DNA of 64,000 nucleotides from Nocardiopsis sinuspersici (GTDB lineage Bacteria; Actinomycetota; Actinomycetes; Streptosporangiales; Streptosporangiaceae): positions 124,001 to 188,000 of the forward strand of contig VWVT01000012.1 in assembly GCA_008638415.1 (NCBI GenBank). The letters run 5' to 3'. Shown one piece after another: positions 32,752-40,484 of the stretch. The translations under genes and the position numbers were made by a program. The notes under the pieces are model-generated. The model was not told where the DNA came from. It searched no databases and saw only the letters and a program-made list of their open reading frames with translations. Each line of letters begins with the position of its first letter. Position 1 is the stretch's first letter.

Positions 32752-35435
32752 ACGACAGGGATGACTACCCCGAAGATCCCTATCGTGGGCGCTCCGGCCA
32801 CGAGCGCGGTTACGACTACGACCCGCTCAGTGACCCCTCGCCTCCACAGCCGCCGCCGCGCGGCCGCAGGGCGCGCCCCGGACCCGCGGACTGGAACGAC
32901 GCACCCGGTGCGGGCGAGTTCCGGCGCGGTGCCCCGGACGCCGGCGGGTTCCGCCCGCCCGCGGAGGGCCCCGCGGCTCCGCCCCGGCGCGTCGGGGCGG
33001 CCGACGCCCTGCGCGGAGGACGGGCCGCACGCTCCGGGACCTCCCGTTCCGAGACCCCCCGCCCCCAGGGCCCCGAGGGGCCCTCTCCGACCCCTCCGCC
33101 CGCGCCGCCCCGGCGCGCCGCCGGCGACCCGACCCAGGACGCCCTGGCCGCACTGGCCAACCTGGGGGGGAGCGCCGCGCCGTCCCGGCCCGTCGAGGAC
33201 GCTCCGCAACCACCCGCGGGAACCGAGGAGCCGCCCCGGCGCGGCCGCCGTACCCGCCCCGAGCCCACGCCCGGACCCGAGCCCGAACCCCGCGGCAGGA
33301 GCCGCGGGGAGGAGAGGGCGCCCACGGGCCGTCGCGGTGGCGGCCGCCGCAGGCGCGGCGCCCCGGACGACGTTCCCACCGAGTCCGCGCCCCCGGCTCA
33401 GCCCCCGCCCCCGTCCGCGGACGAGCAGCCCCAGGAGCCCCAGGGCCGTCGCGCCCGCCGCAAGCGCTCGCGTCGCGAGGAGGAGGACACCGGCGGTTTC
33501 CTGGCCGACGCTCCCGAGGACAGCGGGTTCTTCGACTCGGGGAACTTCCCCGGTCTGAACAGCTCCGCGGCCACCGGCGCGTTCGCCGCGGTCGGCGATC
33601 CTCCGGACCGCCGCCCCCGCCGTGCGCGCGCCGACCGTGCTGATCGCGCCGAGGAGGTGCCCGCCGACAGCGGTGCGTTCCGCGACACCGGCGCGCCCTC
33701 CCCCGAGGAGGCGCCCGAGACCGCCGCGTTCGCCGCGGACGCCTCCGAGGAGGCGCCCGAGCCCAGCGGCCGTCGCGCCCGTCGCGGGCGCGCGGCCGAG
33801 AAGGAGCCGCGGAGCCGTCGCGGTGGCGGCCGCCGCAGGCGCGGAGCCCCCGTCGAGGAGGTCCCGCAGGAGCCCGAGGCCCCCTACGAGGAGACTCCCC
33901 ACGAGGAGGCGCCCGAGCCCAGCGGCCGTCGCGCCCGTCGCGGGCGCGCGGCCGAGAAGGAGCCGCGGAGCCGCCGCGGTGGCGGCCGCCGCAGGCGCGG
34001 AGCCCCCGTCGAGGAGGTCCCGCAGGAGCCCGAGGCCCCCTACGAGGAGACTCCCCACGAGGAGGCGCCCGAGACCGCCGCGTTCGCCGCGGACGCCGCG
34101 GACGCCTCCGAGGAGGCGCCCGAGCCCAGCGGCCGCCGTGCCCGTCGCGGGCGCGCGGCCGAGAACGAGGAGGAGCCCCGTGCCCGACGCGGCAGCCGCC
34201 GCAGGCGGGGCCGGCGCGAGGAGCCCGAAGTACCGGAGGAGGCGCCGGAGGAGGACGAGTACGACTACGAGGAACCCGCCCTCGCCGACATCGCCGCGGC
34301 CTACGGCGGTGGCCGCAGCAGCCGCAGGAAGGCCAAGGAGCTCAAACGGGCGCGGGCCAACGCGGGCAGGGGCGGCAGGAAGCGCCGCCGCGGGGGCGGC
34401 AGGGGCATGATGATCCTGCTGGCGCTGGCCCTCATCCTCGTGATCGCGGGCGGCGGCTACGGCATCATGAGCGTCTACGTCTTCCCTGACGACTTCGAGG
34501 GGCAGGGCAGCGGCGAGGTCGTCTTCGTCATCGAGGAGGGACAGGCCGGCGCCACCATCGCCTCCAACCTCGTCGGCAAGGGGGTGGTGGCCAGTGAGAG
34601 CGCGTTCCTCAACGCCCTGGAGGCCGTCCCCGAGGAGGAGCGCGGCGACGGGCTCGTTCCCGGAACCTACTCCCTGGCCGAGGGCATGAGCGGTGAGGCG
34701 GCCGTGACCGCGCTGCTCGACCCCGCCAGCCGGCTCGGCGGACGCGTCACCATCCGGGAGGGGCTGCGCCCGGAGGAGATCATCGGTGAACTCGCCGAGG
34801 GCACCGGTCTGACCGAGGAGGAGCTCAACGAGGCCTACGCCAGGACCGACGAGCTCGGCCTGCCCGACTACGCCACCGAGGGCCCCGCGGGCTACCTGTT
34901 CCCGGACACCTACCGGTTCGACCCGAACATGGACGCGCTGTCGGTGCTCAAGACCATGGTGACCCGGTACCACCAGGTCGCCGAGGAGGTCGACCTGGAG
35001 AACAAGGCGAGCGCACTCGACTACGGTCCCAACGAGATCATGGCGATCGCCTCCATCATCCAGGCCGAGACCGGCAACAAGGAGGACATGCCCCTCATCT
35101 CGGCGGTCGTGCACAACCGCCTGGCCGAGGGATGGCCGCTCGAAATGGACAGCACGTGCTTCTACGAGCTCGGTACCCACGGCCTCGCGCTGACCGAAGA
35201 GCAGAAGACCGCCTGTAAGAACGCCCCGGGGGAATACGGCACCTACGGCAGGGTCGGGCTGCCCGTCGGCCCGTTCGTGGCACCCGGGAAGTCCGCCATT
35301 GAGGCCGCCCTGGCCCCGGCCGACGTGGACTACATGTTCTTCGCACTGGTCAACCCCGAGACCGGAGAGACGGGCTTCTCCACCACCCTGGACGAACACA
35401 ACGCGATGGTGGCCGAGAACCAGGACGAATGGTAG
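32748..35435 (+). CDS. mltG: Endolytic transglycosylase MltG with long repetitive cytoplasmic domain
   Basis: MltG cuts nascent peptidoglycan strands next to the membrane and so sets glycan length. At 895 residues it is about twice the usual size, because residues 1-545 are a disordered, Arg/Glu/Pro/Ala-rich cytoplasmic region containing 52-residue tandem repeats. The membrane helix is at about 555-578 (GMMILLALALILVIAGGGYG). The outer part has a LysM-like segment (VVFVIEEGQAGATIASNLVG) and the YceG domain, with catalytic Glu about 774 in ASIIQAETGNKEDMP and VVHNRLAEGWPLEMDST. The start ATG overlaps the ruvX stop. In relatives aroE follows at once; here an insertion intervenes. Confidence 0.92.
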   Translation: MNDRDDYPEDPYRGRSGHERGYDYDPLSDPSPPQPPPRGRRARPGPADWNDAPGAGEFRRGAPDAGGFRPPAEGPAAPPRRVGAADALRGGRAARSGTSRSETPRPQGPEGPSPTPPPAPPRRAAGDPTQDALAALANLGGSAAPSRPVEDAPQPPAGTEEPPRRGRRTRPEPTPGPEPEPRGRSRGEERAPTGRRGGGRRRRGAPDDVPTESAPPAQPPPPSADEQPQEPQGRRARRKRSRREEEDTGGFLADAPEDSGFFDSGNFPGLNSSAATGAFAAVGDPPDRRPRRARADRADRAEEVPADSGAFRDTGAPSPEEAPETAAFAADASEEAPEPSGRRARRGRAAEKEPRSRRGGGRRRRGAPVEEVPQEPEAPYEETPHEEAPEPSGRRARRGRAAEKEPRSRRGGGRRRRGAPVEEVPQEPEAPYEETPHEEAPETAAFAADAADASEEAPEPSGRRARRGRAAENEEEPRARRGSRRRRGRREEPEVPEEAPEEDEYDYEEPALADIAAAYGGGRSSRRKAKELKRARANAGRGGRKRRRGGGRGMMILLALALILVIAGGGYGIMSVYVFPDDFEGQGSGEVVFVIEEGQAGATIASNLVGKGVVASESAFLNALEAVPEEERGDGLVPGTYSLAEGMSGEAAVTALLDPASRLGGRVTIREGLRPEEIIGELAEGTGLTEEELNEAYARTDELGLPDYATEGPAGYLFPDTYRFDPNMDALSVLKTMVTRYHQVAEEVDLENKASALDYGPNEIMAIASIIQAETGNKEDMPLISAVVHNRLAEGWPLEMDSTCFYELGTHGLALTEEQKTACKNAPGEYGTYGRVGLPVGPFVAPGKSAIEAALAPADVDYMFFALVNPETGETGFSTTLDEHNAMVAENQDEW
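33747..34058 (+). repeat. Two near-identical 156-base tandem repeats inside mltG
   Basis: Copies start at 33747 and 33903, and a third partial copy begins at 34059 before diverging; another partial unit begins near 34110. Each copy encodes 52 residues built from an Arg-rich patch (SGRRARRGRAAEKEPRSRRG) and an acidic patch (EEVPQEPEAPYEETPHEEAP). The length is a multiple of three, so copy-number change keeps the frame. Confidence 0.9.
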
Positions 35436-35505
35436 GGACAGCTAGGTGTGCTGTCCAGGCACGTTGGTGACGAGTGGAACACCCTGAGGGGTGCTGGACA
35501 CAGGT

Positions 35506-35564
35506 GAGGGCCTTCTGGTTCCGGTGTGGATTGCGAAGTCTGCACCGACGTCCAGGAGGCCCTC
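35506..35564 (+). promoter_or_regulatory. Inverted repeat that would hide the IS481 transposase ribosome site
   Basis: GAGGGCCTTCTGG (35506-35518) and CCAGGAGGCCCTC (35552-35564) pair at 12 of 13 positions. The second arm contains the AGGAGG ribosome site and ends at the ATG, so folding in a read-through transcript would block translation, a known way of keeping transposases low. Confidence 0.5.
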
Positions 35565-35805
35565 ATGGTCCACCGTAACGCTCTACCCACCCCGACAGGA
35601 CGACTGCGCCCGGCCCGCTGCGTGGTCGAGGACGCGTGGACACTACGCCAGGCCGCCGAACGCTTCCGGGTGGCCCACACCACCGCCCGACGTTGGGCCG
35701 ACCGCTACCGCACCCGGGGCCGAGCGGGCCTGGGCGACCGCTCCGGCGTCCCCCGCCACCAGCCTGGACGCACCTGCGACCGCATCGAGCAACAAGTGGT
35801 GCGCC
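35565..35805 (+). pseudogene. IS481-type transposase, N-terminal fragment
   Basis: From ATG 35565 about 80 residues match the start of IS481 transposases: a first helix LRPARCVVEDAWTLRQAAER, then a helix-turn-helix FRVAHTTARRWADRYRTRG and the linker GLGDRSGVPRHQPGRT. Near 35800 the frame runs into the reverse complement of the IS630 transposase end, so the catalytic DDE domain is lost. It cannot be active. Confidence 0.65.
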
Positions 35806-36661
35806 CACGCCCCCTCGGTCGGGTCCAGCTTGGGCGCGTAAGCGGGCAGGTACTCCACTTCAAGCCAGGTCCGAGTGGCGATGGCCCGCCGCGTTTGGCC
35901 GCTGCGGGGTCCGGACAGGTTGTTCCACACCAACAGGATCGGGGCCGCCAACTCCTGGTGGGCCTCGTTCACCAGAGCGAACAACTCGCGGTCGCGGTAC
36001 CAGCCCGGCCGGGTCCGATACGGCATCCGCGGCGCTCGGTCGTGCCGGTAGCAGCGCAGCGAGGCCACCGACAGCTCGGTCTGGGATCCTTCGACCACGT
36101 ACAACAGCGGGAACTGCCAGGCTGGGGCCCAGGTGCGCTCCACCGCACCGGTCAGCGAGGTCCACGATTCGTCGGCGAAGCAGATCCGCGCCCCGTCGCG
36201 GGCCCCTTTTCGATGTCGGGCCAGGTGCGCTCGACCCACTCGGCGATGGCGTCCCCATCGCGCTCCAGGGACTGGCGGGCGGGCAACTGGTTGGTCCAAC
36301 CCATCCGGTGCGGCAGCCGCCGCACCCCCGACAGGTCGGTGTAGGCCACACCGAACCCTTCGTGGACCACCCACCGGATCCGGACCAGGGTCCAGCCGTT
36401 GGCGGCGAACCCGTAGTCCTCGGCGCCCCGGCGCGGAATCCGGCGCAGCTCGTGCTGTTGGTGCTCGGTGAGCAGACAGTGCGGCCCGGGGCCTTTGCTG
36501 GCCAGCGCGGCCATACCTTCCTGGCGCCAGGCGCGGGGTCAGCGGTTGACCGCGCGCGTGCTCACGCCGAGCATGTCGGCGATCTGGCCGACGTGCAGTT
36601 GGCCCTGCTCGAACAGGGCGGCGGCGGTCATACGGCGGTGCTGTTTGTCGGTGGCGTCCAT
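35800..36661 (-). pseudogene. IS630-type transposase, broken
   Basis: Read leftward from ATG 36661, the N-terminus is a helix-turn-helix (FEQGQLHVGQIADMLGVSTR). A TGA at 36539-36541 interrupts it where a Trp codon is expected. The frame then continues with MAALASKGPGPHCLLTEHQQ. A frameshift near 36207 moves coding to another frame, which carries the DDE core: ICFADESWTSL, then LLVWNNLSGPRS, where relatives have an Asp as the first of the two Asn positions, then YLPAYAPKLDPTEGAWAH. The C-terminus is cut near 35800. It has a stop, a frameshift, a lost catalytic Asp and a truncation, so it is dead. Confidence 0.7.
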
Positions 36662-37076
36662 GGCGCCCCGAAGAGAAAGATCAAAGCTCAATCAGGCAAA
36701 CCTGACACAGAGGGTCATTGGCAGAACTGGCGTGATCGGCACCGAGTTCGTGCTCGCTGGTACCACCAGCGGTCCCGCCTCGCGCGTCCGCTTCGACACC
36801 TGTATCCGCAGGTCAGCTAACAAAGTACGGCTGTCGTGCCAGGGAGAACATATTTCTCACCCGACCTTTGCAACAGATCTGTCGACCCCTGGGCTGCTCT
36901 TGTTGGGTTCTCCGAGGTCAGGTCGCATATTCAAAGGGCGGAGGTGTTGCTACGACGGTATGACACCACCGTCTCTTGTCGAGGCCTGAGTGCTATGGTA
37001 CTTTCTGGTTTGCGTGGATGGTTCTCATCTGGACTGTTCGTCTGTTATGGAAATTTCAAAATAGGATCACGTGGGT
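36662..37076. other. Low-GC spacer before the secreted-protein gene
   Basis: GC content falls sharply here compared with the rest of the window. Apart from a promoter at 36976-37004 I see no gene. The sequence does not resemble the IS481 remainder and probably arrived with the following gene. Confidence 0.5.
36976..37004 (+). promoter_or_regulatory. Putative promoter of the secreted-protein gene
   Basis: TTGTCG (36976-36981) and TACTTT (36999-37004) are 17 bases apart. The -10 lies about 70 bases before the ATG at 37077. Confidence 0.4.
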
Positions 37077-37589
37077 ATGCTAGTTCTTAATTCCTTTGTC
37101 AGGACGGGTGTTGCTGCTGTTGTGGCGACACTGGCCATGGTGGCAGTTGCTTCTCCGGTGAGTGCAAGTGTGTCACAAGGGTATGTCGTCGGCGCGGGGG
37201 CGATTAACAATGACTTTGGAGACGAGGGGCCCCTCTCGGCGGGCGTGAACAACCATAATCTCGCTGTCGGTCTTTGGCAGCACATTCTTTGGGCTGACGG
37301 TTATCTGGGGGGTGGAAGTCAACTGGATTGCCAGTTTGGTCCGCAAACCAGGTCTGCGACGATTGCCTGGCAGCGAGATCATGGGCTGGCTGCTGACGGG
37401 ATTGTGGGTTCCGGCACCTTCGGAAAAGCGGACAACTATCTCTATCGGGACGACTACGATGGGACGATTGCGTACGACGGTAGTGTCCGTGATATTTATG
37501 GAATGTATCGCAGTGCTAATAGTGGGCGGTATGTTTTGGGTGGCCACCATGTCTCCTACACGGCTACTGGCGCTGGCGTCTGTCAGTAG
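37077..37589 (+). CDS. Secreted peptidoglycan-binding-domain protein, low GC, likely acquired
   Basis: The 170-residue product begins with a signal peptide (SFVRTGVAAVVATLAMVAVA, cleavage likely after SPVSA). Residues about 65-120 fit the PG_binding_1 three-helix fold: WQHILWADGYLGG, QFGPQTRSATIAWQRDHGLA, DGIVGSGTFGK. The C-terminal 50 residues are Tyr/Gly/Asp-rich (YLYRDDYDGTIAYDGSVRD). No catalytic domain is attached. Codon use is far less GC-rich than its neighbours, with many T- and A-ending codons, so recent transfer is likely. GTG 37071 is an alternative start, but ATG 37077 has better spacing from AGGA. It may bind the cell wall; its role is unknown. Confidence 0.72.
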   Translation: MLVLNSFVRTGVAAVVATLAMVAVASPVSASVSQGYVVGAGAINNDFGDEGPLSAGVNNHNLAVGLWQHILWADGYLGGGSQLDCQFGPQTRSATIAWQRDHGLAADGIVGSGTFGKADNYLYRDDYDGTIAYDGSVRDIYGMYRSANSGRYVLGGHHVSYTATGAGVCQ

Positions 37590-37691
37590 TGATGTCGAGT
37601 TTTAGCATTGAAAATTATTCTCAATTTCCATAATTGAATAGTTTCTGATGGGGTGGGTCGCCATTTGGTGAGTTGATGCCACCCCTCTTGC

Positions 37692-37728
37692 TCGGTGTTA
37701 TGATCAGGACTTCGGTGTTATAGTCAGA
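37692..37728 (+). promoter_or_regulatory. Tandem duplicated extended -10 elements upstream of aroE
   Basis: TCGGTGTTATGATCAG (from 37692) and TCGGTGTTATAGTCAG (from 37712) are direct repeats 20 bases apart. Each contains TGT directly before a good -10 hexamer: TATGAT at 37699-37704 and TATAGT at 37719-37724. The TGn-TATnnT form needs little -35. They would let aroE be transcribed although the insertion cut it off from mltG. Confidence 0.5.
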
Positions 37729-37764
37729 GCGCTGATTTTAGGGCTCCAAGCGAAGGGGGTGCCG

Positions 37765-38592
37765 GTGCGCGCCGCGGTACTGGGGTCGCCGGTGTCCCAC
37801 TCGCTCTCACCGGTCCTGCATACCGCCGCCCACACGGCGATGGGCCTGACGGACTGGTCCTACGGTATGCACGAGTGCGGCGAGGAGGACCTCGCGTCCT
37901 TCCTCGCCGGGCTCGGCGGCGAGTGGGCCGGCCTGTCGCTGACCATGCCGCTCAAGCGCCGGGCCCTGGACCTGGCCGACACGGTCACCGGCCTGGCCCG
38001 GCAGGTGGGCGGCGCCAACACCCTCGTCCGAAGGGACGGGGCGTGGGAGGGCACCAACACCGACGTCGCCGGGATCGCCGCGGCCCTGGCCGAGGCGGGG
38101 ATGGGCGCTCCGCGCGGCGCGGTCATCCTGGGCGCCGGGGCCACCGCGGCCTCCGCCCTCGCCGCGCTGCGCCGGCTCGGCCTGACCTCACCGGTCACCG
38201 TGCTGGCCCGCGACCCCGCCCGCACCGGGGAGGTGGCCGAGGCCGCCCGGCGGCTCGGCCACCCGGTCGGGATCGCCCCGCTCTCCGAGCTGGACGAGTA
38301 CCTGGACGTGGACCTGGTGGTCTCCTCCCTGCCCTCGGGCGCGGCCGACCACCACGCCGGCAGGCTCGCCGCCTCTCGGGCCGACCTGTTCGACGTCGTC
38401 TACTCGCCCTGGCCCACCCGTGCCGCCACGGCCGTCGCCGCGCGCGGCGGCCGCGTGGTCGGCGGCTTCCCGATGCTGCTCCACCAGGCCGTCGAGCAGG
38501 TCCGGCTGATGACCGGGATCGAGGACGTGCCGGTGGAGGCCATGCGCCGGGCGGGCGAGGCGGAACTGGCCCGCCGTGCCGTGCCCGCCTGA
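37765..38592 (+). CDS. aroE: Shikimate dehydrogenase
   Basis: AroE reduces 3-dehydroshikimate with NADPH in aromatic amino acid synthesis. The N-terminal substrate domain has LGSPVSHSLSPVLHTAAH, with LSLTMPLKRRAL carrying the catalytic Lys and GGANTLVRRDG. The Rossmann domain has VILGAGATAASALAALRRLG. GTG 37765 sits five bases after AAGGGGG and gives 275 residues; GTG 37759 overlaps that site and is less likely. It normally follows mltG directly; here 2.3 kb intervenes, so it needs its own promoter. Confidence 0.9.
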   Translation: MRAAVLGSPVSHSLSPVLHTAAHTAMGLTDWSYGMHECGEEDLASFLAGLGGEWAGLSLTMPLKRRALDLADTVTGLARQVGGANTLVRRDGAWEGTNTDVAGIAAALAEAGMGAPRGAVILGAGATAASALAALRRLGLTSPVTVLARDPARTGEVAEAARRLGHPVGIAPLSELDEYLDVDLVVSSLPSGAADHHAGRLAASRADLFDVVYSPWPTRAATAVAARGGRVVGGFPMLLHQAVEQVRLMTGIEDVPVEAMRRAGEAELARRAVPA

Positions 38593-38596
38593 GCGG

Positions 38597-38625
38597 TCCG
38601 AAGGGGCTCCGACTCCTGGTATGGT
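38597..38625 (+). promoter_or_regulatory. Putative infC operon promoter
   Basis: TATGGT (38620-38625) is preceded directly by TGG, giving an extended -10, and TCCGAA (38597-38602) lies 17 bases upstream as a weak -35. Transcription from here would give an infC leader of roughly 340 bases. Confidence 0.45.
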
Positions 38626-38767
38626 GAGGTATCGACTTGTTCCGGTGTGTTCCACATCGGAGCCGCAAGCGGAGATGATCCTCCCACCTGCCGAGTACAG
38701 CTCGTGTAGGTTCCGGTCCGGCGAACCGAGCGCGTCATGCTCTGTTCACCGGGCGCCCGTGTCCGGG

Positions 38768-38803
38768 GTGCCCGGTGCGCGTGTCCGCACTCGCCGGGAA
38801 TAA
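38768..38803 (+). other. Possible 11-codon leader reading frame before the infC attenuator
   Basis: GTG 38768 to TAA 38801-38803 would encode MPGARVRTRRE, four of eleven residues Arg. It ends 11 bases before the terminator stem at 38815 and overlaps GGGGTG (38765-38770), which could pair with CACCCC (38814-38819) as an antiterminator. Translation is unproven and its ribosome site is weak. Confidence 0.3.
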
Positions 38804-38814
38804 CCGTTCGGATC

Positions 38815-38844
38815 ACCCCGCTTGCACACGCTGGCGGGGTTTTT
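38815..38844 (+). terminator. Intrinsic terminator inside the infC leader (attenuator)
   Basis: Arms ACCCCGC (38815-38821) and GCGGGGT (38834-38840) pair fully around a 12-base loop, followed by TTTTT (38840-38844). It is one of the few hairpins in the window with a real T-run, and it lies in the leader about 125 bases before infC. Confidence 0.7.
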
Positions 38845-38888
38845 GCTGTGTGCGGGCCCCGACGAGGCCGAGCGGTCCGACGGACGAG

Positions 38889-38912
38889 GACGGCTCGGCC
38901 AGCAGAGCCGTC
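38889..38912 (+). promoter_or_regulatory. Second hairpin in the infC leader
   Basis: GACGGCTC (38889-38896) and GAGCCGTC (38905-38912) form an 8-base stem with an 8-base loop, between the attenuator and the infC ribosome site. It may be part of an L20- or IF3-responsive leader. Confidence 0.4.
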
Positions 38913-38968
38913 CACCGCCTGGCGGACGGCCGATTCCAGGTAATCCGAGAAAGCTAGGGAGGGGTCCC

Positions 38969-39553
38969 ATCAGCGCCGAGCCCCGCATCAATGACCGCAT
39001 TCGGGTGCCCGAGGTCCGTCTCGTCGGACCCAATGGTGAGCAGGTCGGAATCGTCTCCGTGCAGGACGCCCTGCGTCTGGCCCAGGAGTCCGACCTCGAC
39101 CTCGTCGAGGTCGCTCCGACCGCGCGCCCGCCGGTCGCCAAGCTGATGGACTACGGCAAGTTCAAGTACGAGTCCGCGGTCAAGGCCCGTGAGTCGCGCA
39201 AGAACCAGTCGAACACGATCATCAAGGAGATCAAGCTCCGCCCGAAGATCGACCCGCACGACTACGAGACCAAGAAGGGTCACGTGGTGCGGTTCCTCAA
39301 GAGCGGGGACAAGGTCAAGGTGACGATCATGTTCCGAGGCCGTGAGCAGTCCCGGCCCGAGCTGGGCCGCCGACTTCTGGCCCGACTGGCCCAGGACGTC
39401 CAGGACCTTGGCACCGTGGAGTCGCAGCCCAAGCAGGACGGCCGCAACATGGTCATGGTGATCGGCCCGCACAAGCGGCGGTCCGACCACAAGGCCGAGG
39501 CCCGCGCGGCGGCGGAGGACAAGTCCCGCCGCGAAGAGCGCTCGGACGCCTGA
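38969..39553 (+). CDS. infC: Translation initiation factor IF-3
   Basis: IF-3 keeps ribosomal subunits apart and checks start codons. The conserved N-terminus [19 protein letters not shown] begins directly after an ATC codon at 38969, with GGGAGGGG four bases upstream. A non-AUG start of the AUU/AUC/AUA class is a known infC feature that allows autoregulation, so I take ATC 38969; no ATG, GTG or TTG fits. The N-domain, the linker ([20 protein letters not shown]) and the C-domain ([20 protein letters not shown]) are complete. The length is 194 residues. It heads infC-rpmI-rplT, with an attenuator-like leader. Confidence 0.94.
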   Translation: MSAEPRINDRIRVPEVRLVGPNGEQVGIVSVQDALRLAQESDLDLVEVAPTARPPVAKLMDYGKFKYESAVKARESRKNQSNTIIKEIKLRPKIDPHDYETKKGHVVRFLKSGDKVKVTIMFRGREQSRPELGRRLLARLAQDVQDLGTVESQPKQDGRNMVMVIGPHKRRSDHKAEARAAAEDKSRREERSDA

Positions 39554-39728
39554 CGACGGGAAGTCCCCACCGCCCGGACGCCGGGAAGGCACCGGGTGGT
39601 GGGGTGGGCTGTGCTCGCACGGTCCGGATGCGTCACACCGGCGCGCAGGGGTCCCCCGCCAAAGCAGCGGAAGAACCGTGCCCTCCGTCCACGACGGAGG
39701 CACGCCGACGGAGTAGGAGACGCGGCAC

Positions 39729-39923
39729 ATGCCGAAGAACAAGACCCACAGTGGGGCCAAGGACCGCTTCAAGGTCACCGGCTCCGGCAAGATCATGCGC
39801 CGCCGTGCCAACAAGAACCACATCCTTGAGCACAAGACCTCCAAGCGCAAGCGCAAGCTGAGCAACGAGTCGGTGCTCGCCCCCGCGGACACCAAGAGCG
39901 TGCGCAAGCTGCTCGGCAAGTAG
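39729..39923 (+). CDS. rpmI: 50S ribosomal protein L35
   Basis: This 64-residue basic protein has the L35 signature: MPKNKTHSGAKDRFKVTGSG, then KIMRRRANKNHILEHKTSKR. ATG 39729 follows GGAGAC. It lies between infC and rplT in the universal order. Confidence 0.97.
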   Translation: MPKNKTHSGAKDRFKVTGSGKIMRRRANKNHILEHKTSKRKRKLSNESVLAPADTKSVRKLLGK

Positions 39924-39936
39924 TTCCGAGGACCCT

Positions 39937-39998
39937 TTCCCTCCCCGGGAGCGCCCGCGTGCCCGACCAAGGGCGCGGTGACGGCCCCCGGGAGGGAA
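39937..39998 (+). promoter_or_regulatory. Inverted repeat between rpmI and rplT
   Basis: TTCCCTCCC (39937-39945) and GGGAGGGAA (39990-39998) form a perfect 9-base stem around 44 bases. It starts 13 bases after the rpmI stop and could be a pausing, processing or L20-binding structure. Confidence 0.35.
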
Positions 39999-40086
39999 CC
40001 ACACGAAGCAACACGGCCGCCGGATTCGTCGGAGCCGGGCCGGTCGGCGCGCCGCGCGCGCCGGAAGAGACAACGAGGGAGTTCCA

Positions 40087-40458
40087 GTGGCACGCGTGAA
40101 GCGGGCTCTCAACGCCAAGAAGAAGCGCAAGGTCGTTCTCGACCGGGCGAGCGGCTACCGCGGTCAGCGTTCGCGCCTGTACCGCAAGGCCAAGGAGCAG
40201 ATGCTCCACTCGATGACCTACTCCTACCGGGACCGCAAGGACCGCAAGGGGCAGTTCCGTCGTCTGTGGATCCAGCGCATCAACGCGGCCTCCAGGGCCC
40301 AGGGCCTGACCTACAACCGCTTCATGCAGGGCCTGAAGCTGGCCGGCATCGAGGTCGACCGCCGTATGCTCGCCGAGCTGGCGGTCAGGGACGAGGCCGC
40401 CTTCGCGAGCCTGGTGGAGACGGCCAAGAAGGCCCTCCCCGCCGAGGCCGCGGCCTAG
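40087..40458 (+). CDS. rplT: 50S ribosomal protein L20
   Basis: L20 is an early assembly protein of the large subunit and, in many bacteria, represses the infC operon. The 123 residues show the family pattern: [20 protein letters not shown], then [20 protein letters not shown] and [20 protein letters not shown]. The start at 40087 follows GAGGGA, and the gene lies 163 bases after rpmI. Confidence 0.97.
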   Translation: MARVKRALNAKKKRKVVLDRASGYRGQRSRLYRKAKEQMLHSMTYSYRDRKDRKGQFRRLWIQRINAASRAQGLTYNRFMQGLKLAGIEVDRRMLAELAVRDEAAFASLVETAKKALPAEAAA

Positions 40459-40484
40459 GGTCGAGAAGTGATCGGCGAATAGCG

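Larger units (their letters stand above)
35436..36700. mobile_element. Nested insertion-sequence remnants between mltG and aroE
   Basis: A rightward IS481-type transposase start (35565 on) is interrupted near 35800 by a leftward IS630-type transposase whose 5' end is near 36661. The IS481 remainder is not found on the far side, and neither element has both ends recognisable. The sequence near 35450 (TGTCCAGGCACGTTGG) may be the left IS481 end. Together they mark a site of repeated insertion and decay. Confidence 0.6.

Noticed and set aside
33747..34058. CRISPR-like regular repeats
   Set aside because: The repeats are 156-base in-frame coding units without spacers.
32439..35399. A 986-residue minus-strand open frame opposite mltG
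   Set aside because: Its Gly/Leu-rich repeats are the reverse complement of the mltG repeats.
37077..37589. Prophage origin of the low-GC peptidoglycan-binding gene
   Set aside because: No integrase, attachment site or other phage gene is nearby; it is a lone secreted protein next to dead insertion sequences.
37711..37760. tRNA-like stretch upstream of aroE
   Set aside because: It cannot be folded into a cloverleaf and has no T-arm; the repeat is better explained as promoter elements.
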